64,000 nt of DNA from Methylobacterium indicum (GTDB taxonomy: Bacteria; Pseudomonadota; Alphaproteobacteria; Rhizobiales; Beijerinckiaceae): contig NZ_JTHF01000138.1 in the NCBI RefSeq assembly GCF_001043895.1, positions 1 through 64,000 on the forward strand. Direction: 5' to 3'. The number at the start of each line of letters is the position of its first letter. The stretch's first letter is position 1. Made by a program: the position numbers and the translations under genes. This document shows, one piece after another, positions 9,199-20,694 of this stretch. The notes beneath the pieces were generated by a model, which was given only the letters and a program-made list of their open reading frames with translations, did not search any database and had not been told where the DNA came from.

Positions 9199-9450
9199 AT
9201 GACCTCCTTCCTCACCCCGCGCCGACTGCCGGCCCATACCGCGCCGCTGGTGACCGCCTTCCTGCTCTCGATCCTGATGACCTGCATCGTCTCAGGTCTC
9301 GCGACCCTGCTCAGCCTCGGCGCCACGTCCGATGCGCTGTGGCACTGGCCCCGCGCCTGGGATTTTTCCTGGCTCGTCGCCTTTCCGACGCTGCTGCTCG
9401 TCCTGCCGCTGGTGCGGCGCGCCGTGGCACGGATCGTCGCGCCGCTGTAA
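9199..9450 (+). CDS. DUF2798 small membrane protein
   Basis: An 83-residue protein with two hydrophobic segments: roughly residues 13-38 ([20 protein letters not shown]) and 56-72 ([14 protein letters not shown]). These are joined by a Trp-rich loop ([11 protein letters not shown]). This matches the DUF2798 family of two-helix inner-membrane proteins of unknown function. It starts at ATG 9199. It converges on rpoD, separated by a strong palindromic terminator. Confidence 0.8.
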   Translation: MTSFLTPRRLPAHTAPLVTAFLLSILMTCIVSGLATLLSLGATSDALWHWPRAWDFSWLVAFPTLLLVLPLVRRAVARIVAPL

Positions 9451-9451
9451 T

Positions 9452-9491
9452 GCGAAAGGCCCGGGAGGCAGCTGCCTCCCGGGCCTTTCGC
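9452..9491. terminator. Perfect 40-base palindromic terminator
   Basis: A 20-bp perfect stem with AGCT at its centre, flanked by AAA on the left arm and TTT on the right arm. It can work in both directions, ending the DUF2798 transcript (+) and the rpoD transcript (-). Confidence 0.9.
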
Positions 9492-9510
9492 GATCGATCG
9501 TGGTGAACGC

Positions 9511-11508
<1,998 letters not shown>

Positions 11509-11723
11509 GCTCAGCCTATGCTTCCCGGTGTCGGCAGTGCCCGGGCGGGGGAGGCTCCCGCCGTGCCGGCACCGTGATGTCGCGTCGGGCGGCGCGGATG
11601 CCGTCCCAGGATCTCACGCAGAATTGCAAGCCATTCTATCGGCTTGCCGTAAACCAGTCGGGGCGCAAGCCGCAAGTCGTGCGTCGCCCGAGTCCCACGT
11701 CGCGAGGGGCCGCGAGCGGCCCG

Positions 11724-13640
11724 TCAGGACGATTCTCCGTCATCGGCCGCCTCCGTTTCGCCCTCGGCGCCGGCCACCACGGAGAGGCGGCCCTTCACGT
11801 CGCGCAACCAGGCGAAGTTGGCCTCCGTTTCCTCTTCCGCCAGGGCGCGTTCGGCGGCCCGGAGTTCGCTATGTAGCGTTCCGGCCTTGCGGTGCAAGAT
11901 CACGGCCTGCCGAAGCGCGTCCTCCAGCCGCACCGGATCGGCGTGGGGATCGAGGATCCAGCGGTCGCCGGGCCGCACGAGGCTCGCGACGCGGCCCGCG
12001 GCCGCCGTGAGCCCGGCGCGTTCGAGCCGCGCATCGAGAAGGGCCGCGTCGCTCGCACCTCCTTCCGCCGCGAGGTCGAGGAGCGCTCCGCGCAACGCCC
12101 GCGCATCCGCCCCCTCGAACGCGACCTCGGCCAGTTCCTCGGCCTCGCGGGCGAGCAGTTCGGGATGGACCAGGAGGGCGGCGACGATCAGGGCCTCGCG
12201 GGAGGACGAGCCGCCGGAGAACAGCGAGGAGCGGGCGAGCAGCGGGCTCGCCCGGGCTGTGAGCCGCGGCGAGACCGGGGCCGGCGGCGCGCCGCGGCCC
12301 CGCGGCACGAAGGGTGTGCGCTCCCGGCCATAGGCGCGGTCCCCGCCGCCGCCCGGCTGGCGGTTGGCGTTGTTGGGGCTCAGGGAGCGCAGGCGGGCCT
12401 CGATCTCGTCGCGGTAGTAGCGCTTCAGGGTCTCGTCGCGGATGCCGCCGACGATCTCGCGCAGGCGATGGGCGAGGCCGGCCCGCCGCTCCGGCGTGTC
12501 GACCGGGCTCATCTCGGTCTCGCGCGACCACAGGACGTCGACGAGGGGCTTGGCGCCGTCGAGCACCCGGTCGATCGCGCTCGGGCCACCAGTGCGCAAC
12601 AGGTCGTCCGGATCCTGGCCCTCGGGCATCAGGGCGAAGCGCAGGGATTTTCCCGGCTGCAGCGCCGGCAACGCCACGTCGAGGGCGCGGTAGGCGGCGC
12701 GCCGGCCCGCCCCGTCGCCGTCGAAGCACAGGATCGGCTCGTCGGCCATGCGCCAGAGCAGGGCGAGCTGGTCCTCGGTGAGTGCCGTGCCCAGCGAGGC
12801 GACCACCTCCGGGTGCCCGGCCAGCGTCATCGCGATGGCGTCGACGTAGCCCTCGACCGCGATCACCCGCCCGGTATCGTGCGCGCTCTTGCGGGCGGCG
12901 TGGTGGTTGTAGAGCATCCGCCCCTTGTGGAAGAGCGGCGTCTCGGAGGAGTTCAGGTATTTGGGCTTGGCGTCCGGGCTCATGCCGCGGCCGCCGAAGG
13001 CGACGACCCGGCCGCGCACGTCGCGGATCGGAAAGATCACCCGATCGCGAAAGCGGTCGAACGGGACCTTGATGTCGTCGCCGGTGGTGAGAAGGTTCAG
13101 CTCCACCATCAGCTCGGCCGGCACGTCCCGGGCGGCGAGGTGGTCGCGCAACCCGTAGCGCTCGGGCGGCGCGTAGCCGAGGCGGAAGGTGCGGCGGATC
13201 TCGCCGTCGAGCCCGCGGCCGGCGAGATAGTCGCGGGCGCGGCCCCCCGCCCGCCCGGCGAGCTGCTCCTCGAAGAAGACGCAGGCGAGCTCCATCACCT
13301 CGAGGGCGCCGCGCCGCCGGGTCTCGCTCTCGCGGGAGGCCTCGCTCGGCGCCGGCAGGGCGACCCCGGCCTCGGAGGCCAGGCGCTCGACGGCCTCGGG
13401 GAACGAGACCCCTTCCGTTTCCATCACGAAGGTGAAGATGTCGCCGTGCTTGCCCGAGGAGAAGCAGTGGTAGAACTGCTTCTGGTCGTTGACGTAGAAG
13501 GAGGGCGACTTTTCGGCGTTGAACGGCGACAGGCCGCGCCATTCCCGCCCCGCCTTCTTGAGGCGCACGCGCCGGCCGACGACCTCGGAGGCCGGCAGGC
13601 GGGAGCGGATCTCTTCGAGCAGATGAGGCGGATAGCGCAC
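11724..13640 (-). CDS. dnaG: DNA primase
   Basis: A 638-residue replication primase that makes RNA primers at the fork. The N-terminal zinc-binding domain has the family CHC2-type region (WRGLSPFNAEKSPSFYVN, FYHCFSSGKHGD). The TOPRIM catalytic core has VIAVEGYVDAIAM and ILCFDGDGAGRRAA with the metal-binding acidic residues. The RNAP basic core shows IRDVRGRVVAFGGRG and KYLNSSETPLFHKG. The C-terminal DnaB-interacting part is present but divergent, as usual in alphaproteobacteria. The gap to rpoD (215 bases) holds no gene. Confidence 0.97.
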   Translation of the reverse strand: MRYPPHLLEEIRSRLPASEVVGRRVRLKKAGREWRGLSPFNAEKSPSFYVNDQKQFYHCFSSGKHGDIFTFVMETEGVSFPEAVERLASEAGVALPAPSEASRESETRRRGALEVMELACVFFEEQLAGRAGGRARDYLAGRGLDGEIRRTFRLGYAPPERYGLRDHLAARDVPAELMVELNLLTTGDDIKVPFDRFRDRVIFPIRDVRGRVVAFGGRGMSPDAKPKYLNSSETPLFHKGRMLYNHHAARKSAHDTGRVIAVEGYVDAIAMTLAGHPEVVASLGTALTEDQLALLWRMADEPILCFDGDGAGRRAAYRALDVALPALQPGKSLRFALMPEGQDPDDLLRTGGPSAIDRVLDGAKPLVDVLWSRETEMSPVDTPERRAGLAHRLREIVGGIRDETLKRYYRDEIEARLRSLSPNNANRQPGGGGDRAYGRERTPFVPRGRGAPPAPVSPRLTARASPLLARSSLFSGGSSSREALIVAALLVHPELLAREAEELAEVAFEGADARALRGALLDLAAEGGASDAALLDARLERAGLTAAAGRVASLVRPGDRWILDPHADPVRLEDALRQAVILHRKAGTLHSELRAAERALAEEETEANFAWLRDVKGRLSVVAGAEGETEAADDGESS

Positions 13641-13760
13641 GATGACATCCGGTCCGGGGGATCTGCCTTGTAGCGCGTCTTGGTCAGCGGAGTCCTAACG
13701 GAGGCGGCATGGCCGCCCCCGGCGGCGACGGGTTGCCGTCAGGCCGCCCGGACGCGGCTG

Positions 13761-15854
13761 TCAGGCCGCCCGGACCGTGGCGAGGAAGCCGGTCAGCTCG
13801 GCCGAGAGCCGCTCGGATTGCCGCGACAGCTCGGAGGAGGCGGCGAGCACCTGGGTGGCCGCAGCGCCGGTCTCCCCGGCCGCGCCCGCCACCGCGGTGA
13901 TCGTCTCCGTCATCGCATGGGTGCCGGTGGCGGCCTCGGCCACGTTGCGGACGATCTCGCGGGTCGCGATCCCCTGCTGGTCGACCGCCGCCGCGATCCC
14001 GACCGAGACCCGGTCGATCTCGGCGATCCGCCCGGTGATCGCCTCGATCGCCGTGACCGCGTCGCCGGTCTTGCCCTGGATGCGACCGATCTGGCCGGTG
14101 ATCTCCTCGGTCGCCCGCGCCGTCTGGCCGGCGAGCTCCTTCACCTCCGCCGCCACCACGGCAAAGCCCCGGCCGGCAACCCCAGCGCGGGCCGCCTCGA
14201 TCGTGGCGTTGAGCGCGAGCAGGTTGGTCTGGGCCGCGATCGACGAGATCAGGCCGACGACATCGCCGATGCGGGCGACCGCTTCGCTCAGTTCGCGCAT
14301 GTGACCGGCGGTGCCGGCGGCCTCGTCGACCGCCGTGCGGGCGAGCGCGGCCGATCCCGTGACCTGTCGGCCGATCTCGCCCACCGAGGCGCCGAGCTCC
14401 TCGGCGGCCGCCGCGACGGTGCCGACATTCTCGGCGGTCTGCCCGGCGGCGGCCGCGACGGCGGTGGTGCGTCCGGCGGTCCGCGTGGCTCCGTCGCTCA
14501 TCGCGGCGGCGGTGGTCTGAAGTTCCGCGGCCGAGGCCGTGACCTGCCCGACGATGCCGCCCACCGTCCGCTCGAAGGAATCCGCCATCTGGCGCATCCC
14601 GATCCGGCGCTGCTCCTCGGCCGAGGCGCGGGCCTGCGCCGTCTCCGTCTCCAGGGCGCGGGCGCGGATCAGGTTGTCGCGAAACACCTGCACGGTCGCC
14701 GCCATGGCGCCGATCTCGTCGCGCCGGCCGACCGCCGGCACCGTCACGCTGGCATCGCCCTCCGCCAGCGCCTGCATCGCCTGCGTCATGCGGCGGATCG
14801 GCCGGGCGATGCGCAGCTGCGCGACCGCACAGCTCGCGCCCACCAGCAGCAGGGCCGCTGCGAACAGGGCCGCGTTGGCGATCAGCCGCCGCTGGGCGGC
14901 CTCGGCCGCGTCGGCCGCCCGCTCGGCGCCGACGCTGAGGGCCTCGCTCGCCACCGCCACGAGGGTGTTGAGCTTCGGGGTGACGAATTTCTGCCACTCG
15001 GGCAGCGTCATCGCCGCCTCGGCGCCGGGCGCGAAGGCGCGCAGGTTGCGCTGGATGGCGGTGCTGACCTCGGGCGTGAAATAGGCGCCCTGCGCGGCCG
15101 CGACCGAGGCCGCGATGCGCGGCGGCAGATCGGCGGAGGCCCCCTCGACCATGGCCCAGGCCGCCTCGTAGCGGCCGCGCAGGGCCTGCACCGCATCGGC
15201 CTGCTCGGGCGTCAGGGGCGTCCGGGTCGACAGGACGGTGTTGACCACGACCGCCAGCGAGCCGGCGGTGGCCCGCGTCGTCCAGGCATTGGTCTTGATG
15301 CCGGTCAGGAGCCGGGTTTCGGGGTCGAGGCGGGCCATCTGGCGCTCGAGCGAGGCCGAGACGCCCTCGAGCCGGGACAGGACGGCGTCGCCGGTCTTCA
15401 GCACCCGCGGGGCGAGGGCCTTGTCGCGGGCACCCACGTCGACGCCGTAGGCCTCGTCGGCGAGGCGCCGCAGGGCAAGCTGGTCGCGATAGGCGGCGTC
15501 GAGCGCCTTCAGCGCCTCGGCGAGGCCCGGCACCGCGAGGTCGGCAGGCGCGGCGAGGAGCGCGCCGACCGCGCCGTCGACCCGGCCGCGATGACCGTCG
15601 ATGACCTTGCGCATCGTCGCGACCTGATCGCCCGACAGGCTCAAGGTGGCGGCAGTGTCGCCGCGCTCCGAGCGGAAAGCCTGCATCGCGTCGAGGACGC
15701 GCTGGTCGAGCCGGGCGGCGGCCGCCACGGTCCCGGCATCGCGATGCCCGGTCCAGGCCCGGAGCACCCCGTCGAGGGTCACCGCGCCGACGATCGCGCC
15801 CAGCGCCAGCGTGATCCCGAGCACCAGCGCCCGGACAGACAACAGCGATCTCAC
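13761..15854 (-). CDS. Methyl-accepting chemotaxis protein
   Basis: About 697 residues. A first membrane helix lies near the start ([18 protein letters not shown]). A long periplasmic helical sensor domain of about 290 residues is followed by a second helix ([19 protein letters not shown]), a HAMP domain ([20 protein letters not shown]) and the signalling domain. The hairpin tip reads [20 protein letters not shown] and [20 protein letters not shown] chose GTG 15852-15854 because GGAGG lies 6 bases upstream; an ATG at 15932 is possible. The ligand is unknown. A 16-base sequence spanning its stop codon is repeated 22 bases further downstream (13739-13776). Confidence 0.9.
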   Translation of the reverse strand: MRSLLSVRALVLGITLALGAIVGAVTLDGVLRAWTGHRDAGTVAAAARLDQRVLDAMQAFRSERGDTAATLSLSGDQVATMRKVIDGHRGRVDGAVGALLAAPADLAVPGLAEALKALDAAYRDQLALRRLADEAYGVDVGARDKALAPRVLKTGDAVLSRLEGVSASLERQMARLDPETRLLTGIKTNAWTTRATAGSLAVVVNTVLSTRTPLTPEQADAVQALRGRYEAAWAMVEGASADLPPRIAASVAAAQGAYFTPEVSTAIQRNLRAFAPGAEAAMTLPEWQKFVTPKLNTLVAVASEALSVGAERAADAAEAAQRRLIANAALFAAALLLVGASCAVAQLRIARPIRRMTQAMQALAEGDASVTVPAVGRRDEIGAMAATVQVFRDNLIRARALETETAQARASAEEQRRIGMRQMADSFERTVGGIVGQVTASAAELQTTAAAMSDGATRTAGRTTAVAAAAGQTAENVGTVAAAAEELGASVGEIGRQVTGSAALARTAVDEAAGTAGHMRELSEAVARIGDVVGLISSIAAQTNLLALNATIEAARAGVAGRGFAVVAAEVKELAGQTARATEEITGQIGRIQGKTGDAVTAIEAITGRIAEIDRVSVGIAAAVDQQGIATREIVRNVAEAATGTHAMTETITAVAGAAGETGAAATQVLAASSELSRQSERLSAELTGFLATVRAA

Positions 15855-16333
15855 CACGGACCTCCACGCACGCAATCCCACCAAGTTTCCATGGGACCGC
15901 ACGCGCATTCTGACGGAATTACTCTTAATCAAAAACTAACAATATCAGGCCGTGAACGCCGAAACGCTGCGGCGCCAAGCGAATACGCAGATTTGCTGCA
16001 GGACGAGCGGTCGTTGGATTACATGCGCTCGTCATGATGCCGCAGTACCGGGCGACACAGACCGGCCCGCACTTCCGACATCCGATTCATCGGCCGGTGC
16101 CGCAGGGGTTCGCCCGGAGCTTGACCGCCCTGCGCGACGCGACGCCCGAACGACGAAACGGCGCGGATCGCCCGGCCCTCGTGGGGGAGCCGGGGATCCA
16201 CGCCGTTTCGAATCGGACCGATCGACCATGGGACCGGTCAACCGCGAACGGCCCCGGCCCGCGGGACGAGGACGCGGATCCGCCCCCCTCCCCCGACGGG
16301 GTCGGGGCGAACCGGGGTAGAACCGGAGGGCGG
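15855..16333. other. 479-base intergenic region, no gene recognised
   Basis: Lies between the chemoreceptor start and the yqeY stop. The first 100 bases are relatively AT-rich (TCTTAATCAAAAACTAACAA) and probably hold the chemoreceptor promoter. The rest is GC-rich with open frames on both strands, but none has recognisable protein character or a good ribosome site. Confidence 0.6.
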
Positions 16334-16792
16334 TCAGCCCTGGGCCAGCATCCCCTTCACCAGGCCGCTCGCCTTGGCGAAGTCCATCCGGCCGGCATAG
16401 GCCCCTTTGAGGGCGGCGATGACCTTGCCCATGTCCTTCGGCGAGGCGGCACCGGTCTCCGCGATGGCGGCCTGGATGGCCGCACGGGTCTCGTCCTCGT
16501 CCATCTGCTGGGGCAGGAACTGGGCGATGATCGCGGCCTCGGCGCGCTCGGCCTCGGCGAGTTCCGGGCGGCCGCCCTGGTCGTAGACCGTGGCGGATTC
16601 GTTGCGCTGCTTGATCATCTTCTGGAGCAGGGAAAAGATCTCCTCGTCGGAGAGCGGCTCCTTGGCCAAGCCGCGGGCTTCGATGTCCTTGTCCTTCAGG
16701 GCGGCCTGGATCAGCCGGACGGTGGCGAGCTTCGCCTTGTCGCCGGCCTTCATGGCTTCCTTCATCTCGGCGGTGAGGCGCTGGCGCAGCAT
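16334..16792 (-). CDS. GatB/YqeY domain protein
   Basis: A 152-residue YqeY-type protein beginning MLRQRLTAEMKEAMKAGDK, with AGGAG 8 bases before ATG 16792. It continues with KLATVRLIQAALKDKDIEA, the conserved MIKQRNES, AIIAQFLPQQMDEDE and the C-terminal DMGKVIAALKGAYAGRMD. The family resembles the tail domain of the GatB amidotransferase subunit that contacts tRNA; the role of the free-standing protein is not established. It is divergent from carA, an arrangement common in alphaproteobacteria near dnaG and rpoD. Confidence 0.92.
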   Translation of the reverse strand: MLRQRLTAEMKEAMKAGDKAKLATVRLIQAALKDKDIEARGLAKEPLSDEEIFSLLQKMIKQRNESATVYDQGGRPELAEAERAEAAIIAQFLPQQMDEDETRAAIQAAIAETGAASPKDMGKVIAALKGAYAGRMDFAKASGLVKGMLAQG

Positions 16793-16977
16793 GCCGGTCT
16801 CCTGGTGTTCTCGGTGGGGGCGAGGCACTTGCACGTGCTCCCGCAAGGCTCTTGAAAGTCGAGGCACTTGAGGGGATACCGGGGCATCCCCAGATTGACC
16901 GGGCCGCCGCCGGCCTCGTAAACAGCCGGCCGCGCCCGTCGGCCGGACCCGGCCGCGACATAAGCGAGTTCAACATC

Positions 16978-18192
16978 ATGCTGCAAGACGACGCGGCCGC
17001 CCCCGCGCAACCCGAAGGCTGGGCCGAGCCCGTCGCGACCGCCCTCCTGGTGCTCGCCGACGGCACGATCCTGGAGGGTTTCGGCATCGGCGCCACCGGC
17101 GAGGCCGCCGGCGAGGTCTGCTTCAACACCGCGATGACCGGCTACCAGGAGATCCTGACCGATCCGTCCTATGCCGGGCAGATCGTCACCTTCACCTTCC
17201 CGCATATCGGCAATGTCGGCACCAACGACGAGGACCTCGAGAGCCTCGACGCGGCGCCGGCCTCCGGCGTGCGCGGCGCGGTGATCGCCTCGGCGGTGAC
17301 GAACCCCTCGAACTGGCGCTCGTCGCGTCACCTCGACGGCTGGCTCAAGGCCCGCGGCATCGTCGGCATCACCGGCATCGACACCAGGGCGCTCACCGCG
17401 CTGATCCGCGACCGCGGCATGCCGAACGCCATCCTGGCCAACGACCCGGCGGGCCGCTTCGACCGCGAGGCCCTGACCGCCAAGGCCGCCGCGCTGCCGC
17501 CGATGGAAGGCCTCGACCTCGTGCCGCCGGTGACGAGCAAGGCCTCTACCACCTGGGGCGAGACCTCCTGGCAGCACCCGGCCGGCTACGGCAGCCGGGC
17601 GGCGGGCGAAGGCCTCAAGGTCGTGGCGATCGATTACGGCGTGAAGCGCAACATCCTGCGCCTCCTCGCCAAGGCCGGCTGCGACGTTACCGTGGTGCCG
17701 GCGACGGCCACCGCCGACGAGGTGCTGGCGCTGAAGCCCGACGGCGTCTTCCTGTCGAACGGCCCGGGCGACCCGGCGGCGACCGGCGAATACGCCGTGC
17801 CGGTGATCCGCGCCCTCCTCGACCAGAAGGTCCCGACCTTCGGCATCTGCCTCGGCCACCAGCTGATGGGCCTCGCGCTCGGCGGCCGCACCGTGAAGAT
17901 GAGCCAGGGCCATCACGGCGCCAACCACCCGGTGAAGGACCACACCACCGGCAAGGTCGAGATCGTCTCGATGAACCACGGCTTCGCGGTCGATCCCGCC
18001 AGCCTGCCGGCGAACGCCGTCGAGACCCACGTCTCGCTGTTCGACGGCTCGAATTGCGGCCTGTCCCTCACCGACCGTCCGGCCTTCTCGGTGCAGCACC
18101 ACCCGGAGGCCTCGCCGGGGCCGCAGGACAGCCACTACCTGTTCGACCGGTTCGTCAGCCTCATGCGCGAGACGAAGAGCAGCAACGCGTAA
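16978..18192 (+). CDS. carA: Carbamoyl-phosphate synthase small subunit
   Basis: A 404-residue glutamine amidotransferase subunit that feeds ammonia to CarB for carbamoyl phosphate (arginine and pyrimidine synthesis). The N-terminal domain reads GEVCFNTAMTGYQEILTDPS and GIDTRALT. The class I amidotransferase domain has FLSNGPGDP, the nucleophile cysteine in FGICLGHQLMGLALG, NHGFAVD, and the catalytic His/Glu in VQHHPEASPGP. I start it at ATG 16978; an in-frame upstream stretch is not family-like. carB is not in the window. A GC-rich hairpin follows the stop. Confidence 0.96.
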   Translation: MLQDDAAAPAQPEGWAEPVATALLVLADGTILEGFGIGATGEAAGEVCFNTAMTGYQEILTDPSYAGQIVTFTFPHIGNVGTNDEDLESLDAAPASGVRGAVIASAVTNPSNWRSSRHLDGWLKARGIVGITGIDTRALTALIRDRGMPNAILANDPAGRFDREALTAKAAALPPMEGLDLVPPVTSKASTTWGETSWQHPAGYGSRAAGEGLKVVAIDYGVKRNILRLLAKAGCDVTVVPATATADEVLALKPDGVFLSNGPGDPAATGEYAVPVIRALLDQKVPTFGICLGHQLMGLALGGRTVKMSQGHHGANHPVKDHTTGKVEIVSMNHGFAVDPASLPANAVETHVSLFDGSNCGLSLTDRPAFSVQHHPEASPGPQDSHYLFDRFVSLMRETKSSNA

Positions 18193-18205
18193 CTCCGAAA
18201 AAGGT

Positions 18206-18225
18206 TGCGGCCGATTCCGGCCGCA
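18206..18225. terminator. Hairpin downstream of carA
   Basis: Perfect 8-bp inverted repeat TGCGGCCG-ATTC-CGGCCGCA, 13 bases after the carA stop. AAAAA lies on its left and AAAAAA on its right, so a T-run follows it only on the minus strand. Probable terminator or RNA-stabilising hairpin for carA. Confidence 0.5.
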
Positions 18226-18333
18226 GCCACAAAAAACCCGAACTCGCGGCCGATTCTCCCGGCCGTCCACGGGGCCTTCGAGCGACGACGATCCAACGAT
18301 CGTCGCGGGGCCGCGATTTCGGGGGCTTGCCCA

Positions 18334-18705
18334 GTGACCGACCACGCCGCGACCGACACCTTCTCGCGCCTGCACCGCACCTTCACGACCCATCTCGGCA
18401 TCGCCGTGGGGCTGGCCTGGGTCACCACCCTGGCGGCCGCAATCCAGGCGCCCTGGGTGCGCAACATCCGGGCGCTGATCGACCCGATGGCGAGCCGCGT
18501 CGAGAGCACCTGGTCGTTCCTGTTCGCGATGCCGGTGGTGCTGACGCTGGCCTGGCTCGGCGCCCTCTACGGCCGCGAGACCCTGCGCGAGCTGCGCGCC
18601 CTGCCGAACGACGCCGCCGAGTTCGCGCTGGCCGCCGTCGTCGCCTTCGCGGTGTTCTACCTCTCGATCGACCGCGCGATCTCGGTTCTGTTCATCGGCG
18701 GCTGA
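18334..18705 (+). CDS. Small integral membrane protein, function unknown
   Basis: A 123-residue protein from GTG 18334 (GGGGG about 9 bases upstream). Three hydrophobic stretches are visible: about residues 20-40 (IAVGLAWVTTLAAAIQ), 60-80 (FLFAMPVVLTLAWLGALYG) and 95-115 (FALAAVVAFAVFYLSI). These suggest a three-helix inner-membrane protein. No catalytic or binding motif is seen. It sits between carA and a methyltransferase gene that starts 32 bases later and may share its transcript. Confidence 0.65.
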   Translation: MTDHAATDTFSRLHRTFTTHLGIAVGLAWVTTLAAAIQAPWVRNIRALIDPMASRVESTWSFLFAMPVVLTLAWLGALYGRETLRELRALPNDAAEFALAAVVAFAVFYLSIDRAISVLFIGG

Positions 18706-18737
18706 GGCCGCACGGCGCCGGGAGCGGGAGGAACGGC

Positions 18738-19430
18738 GTGGTCTCCTCCTGGCGCGAATTCTGGGATCGGGACACCCCGATCTACGTCAACGCCCGCCAC
18801 AAGGCCCGGCACTATGCCGGGCTGGCGGACGAGATCGCCGCCCTGGTGCCGCATCCGGGGGCGATCGTCCTCGACCATGGCAGCGGCGAGGCGCTCTTCG
18901 CCGACCGGATTGCCGAGGTCTGCGGCCGGCTCCTCCTCTGCGACGCCTCCCCGCGCCGGCGCGACGCCCTCGGGCAGCGTTTCGCCGGTACGCCGACCAT
19001 CGCCGTGCTCGCGCCCGAGGAGGTCGCCGCCCTGCCCGCGGCGAGCCTCGACCTCGTGGTGGCGAATTCCCTGGCGCAGTACCTGACGGCCGCCGAACTC
19101 GAGGCCTGTCTGAGGGACTGGCACCGCGCCCTCGCGCCGGGCGGCCGCCTGATCCTCGCGGACGTGATCCCGCCGCAGCTCGGCGCCGTCGCGGACGCGG
19201 CCGCCCTCCTGGCCTTCGCACGGCGCGACGGCTTTCTCCTCGCAGCCCTGCTGGGCCTCGCCCGCACGTTCCTGTCGGATTACCGCAGCTTGCGCCGCCG
19301 GCTCGGGCTGTCCCGCTACGACGAGGCGGACATGCTCGCCCGGCTGCGCGATGCCGGCTTCACGGCGCAGCGGATGCCGCGGAATCTCGGGCACAACCAG
19401 CGGCGGATGGCGTTCGTGGCGCGGGTGTGA
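18738..19430 (+). CDS. Class I SAM-dependent methyltransferase
   Basis: A 230-residue protein from GTG 18738, with GGAGG just upstream. The SAM-binding motif I is seen as IVLDHGSGEALFADRIAE, with a histidine in place of the more usual first glycine region. It is followed by LLCDASPRR (motif II), LDLVVANSLAQYL (motif III/IV) and WHRALAPGGRLILADVIPP (post-motif). This is the layout of small-molecule Methyltransf_11-type enzymes. The substrate is unknown. The C-terminal end (RYDEADMLARLRDAGFT) is typical of the same superfamily. Confidence 0.82.
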   Translation: MVSSWREFWDRDTPIYVNARHKARHYAGLADEIAALVPHPGAIVLDHGSGEALFADRIAEVCGRLLLCDASPRRRDALGQRFAGTPTIAVLAPEEVAALPAASLDLVVANSLAQYLTAAELEACLRDWHRALAPGGRLILADVIPPQLGAVADAAALLAFARRDGFLLAALLGLARTFLSDYRSLRRRLGLSRYDEADMLARLRDAGFTAQRMPRNLGHNQRRMAFVARV

Positions 19431-19498
19431 AGTCGAGGATTCACCCGCATCGTGAAAAGCTGCCGGCGACGCGAGCGAGGCGCGACCACCAGGCGCCA

Positions 19499-19858
19499 TC
19501 AGTTCGCTTGCGTGCGGCGTCCGCGTTCGAACTTCCGGGCTTGCCGCACAAGATCGAGGAGCGCGTGTACCGCTCCGCCTATCAGGATAATCAGGATCAG
19601 AGGGTGATACCCCGCTTGCCAGAATCCGGCACCGGCCAGAATCATCGCCGTCGCGGCGGCGCTCGTGCCCCGGACGTGGTGGCGCCGCGCGGCGTCGGGA
19701 ATCATCGAATTCCAGACCCAATATCCGACGGCGACGCGAAACTCCTCCTCCGCCATCTTCGGAACCTTCGACCGAACGATGCCTTCGAGCTTCATCCGAT
19801 GCCACATGCCCAGCAAGAGCAGTGGGAAAGCCGATGCCAGGCAGATGCCGATCACCAT
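19499..19858 (-). CDS. Hypothetical small membrane protein
   Basis: A 119-residue protein with an N-terminal hydrophobic segment (residues 2-18, VIGICLASAFPLLLLGM). A second lies near residues 72-95 (MILAGAGFWQAGYHPLILII), with a basic C-terminus. It has no recognisable family. Base composition is less GC-rich than the neighbours. The ribosome site is weak, so the gene call rests on its coherent membrane-protein character and lack of overlap with other genes. Confidence 0.5.
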   Translation of the reverse strand: MVIGICLASAFPLLLLGMWHRMKLEGIVRSKVPKMAEEEFRVAVGYWVWNSMIPDAARRHHVRGTSAAATAMILAGAGFWQAGYHPLILIILIGGAVHALLDLVRQARKFERGRRTQAN

Positions 19859-20075
19859 GATGTGCTACCGTCCCCGACCGATCATCGCCGGTCGTCGGTT
19901 ACGATCCAAACTCCGCAATGCCGATATTTTTCGCTGTTCAACCGCGACAGTCGTGTCACGGAGCCGGTGCGGGGCGATTGCAGCACTTCAGGACGCGTAT
20001 TCCGAAATCATGGGCGCATTCTGGAGCGGGTGAGGTTCCCGGCGCGGGTGTGGACAATCCACTGCCCGGCCGCGC

Positions 20076-20558
20076 TCATAACACCCGGAACATCACCAGC
20101 GCATCCACTTCGCCGTGGGTCGGATGCCGAAACGCCAGCGGCAGGCGCCCGACCGTCTCAAAGCCGAGGGAATGCCATAGCCGCACCGCCCGCTCGTTCG
20201 TGCTGACGACGAAGTTGAACTGCATGCCCCGATAGCCGCGTGCGCGGGCGTGAGCGAGGGAATGCTCCGCCATCCCCCGGGCGATTCCCCGTCCCGTCGC
20301 GCCGGTGCGCGTCATGTATCCGCAATTGCAGACGTGGCTGCCGCCGCCGGCCTGATTCGGCCGCATGTAGTAGGTGCCGACGACCTCGCCCGCCTCCTCG
20401 GCGACGAAGGTCTCCTTGTCCGGCCCCATCCAGTAGGCCAGGGCCTCGGCCTCGGTCATGTCCGGGTCGAGGGTGTAGGTCTCGCCGGCGCGGATCACCG
20501 GCGCGAGGATCGACCAGATGGCGGGGGCGTCGTCGGGACGGGCGGGGCGGATCGGCAT
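20076..20558 (-). CDS. GNAT-family N-acetyltransferase
   Basis: A 160-residue acetyltransferase starting MPIRPARPDDAPAIWSIL. The acetyl-CoA-binding motif A region is TGATGRGIARGMAEHSLAHA (compare R/Q-x-x-G-x-G/A), preceded by the beta-4 strand NCGYMT. The C-terminal motif B region is STNERAVRLWHSLGFETVGR. It most resembles the phosphinothricin/amino-acid acetyltransferase type. The substrate is unknown. It is divergent from the amine oxidase gene. Confidence 0.88.
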   Translation of the reverse strand: MPIRPARPDDAPAIWSILAPVIRAGETYTLDPDMTEAEALAYWMGPDKETFVAEEAGEVVGTYYMRPNQAGGGSHVCNCGYMTRTGATGRGIARGMAEHSLAHARARGYRGMQFNFVVSTNERAVRLWHSLGFETVGRLPLAFRHPTHGEVDALVMFRVL

Positions 20559-20694
20559 GGCGCCGCTCTTAGCGGCAGGGGGCCGGGTGCGGAAGCGCTG
20601 CGGCCCGGCCGGGCGGTATTTCGCCGCGCGCCGCTTGCCGGCGCTTCGGCCGCGCCGAGGTAAAGTCTCACAGGAACGAACTCGGAGAACCGGG

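Noticed and set aside
13680-16037. Long plus-strand open frame opposite the chemoreceptor
   Set aside because: It is an antisense shadow. The minus-strand reading has membrane helices, HAMP and the signalling tip.
15952-16320. Open frame of 122 residues upstream of yqeY
   Set aside because: Its translation is Arg/Pro/Gly-rich with no family features or ribosome site. It is typical of chance open frames in GC-rich intergenic DNA.
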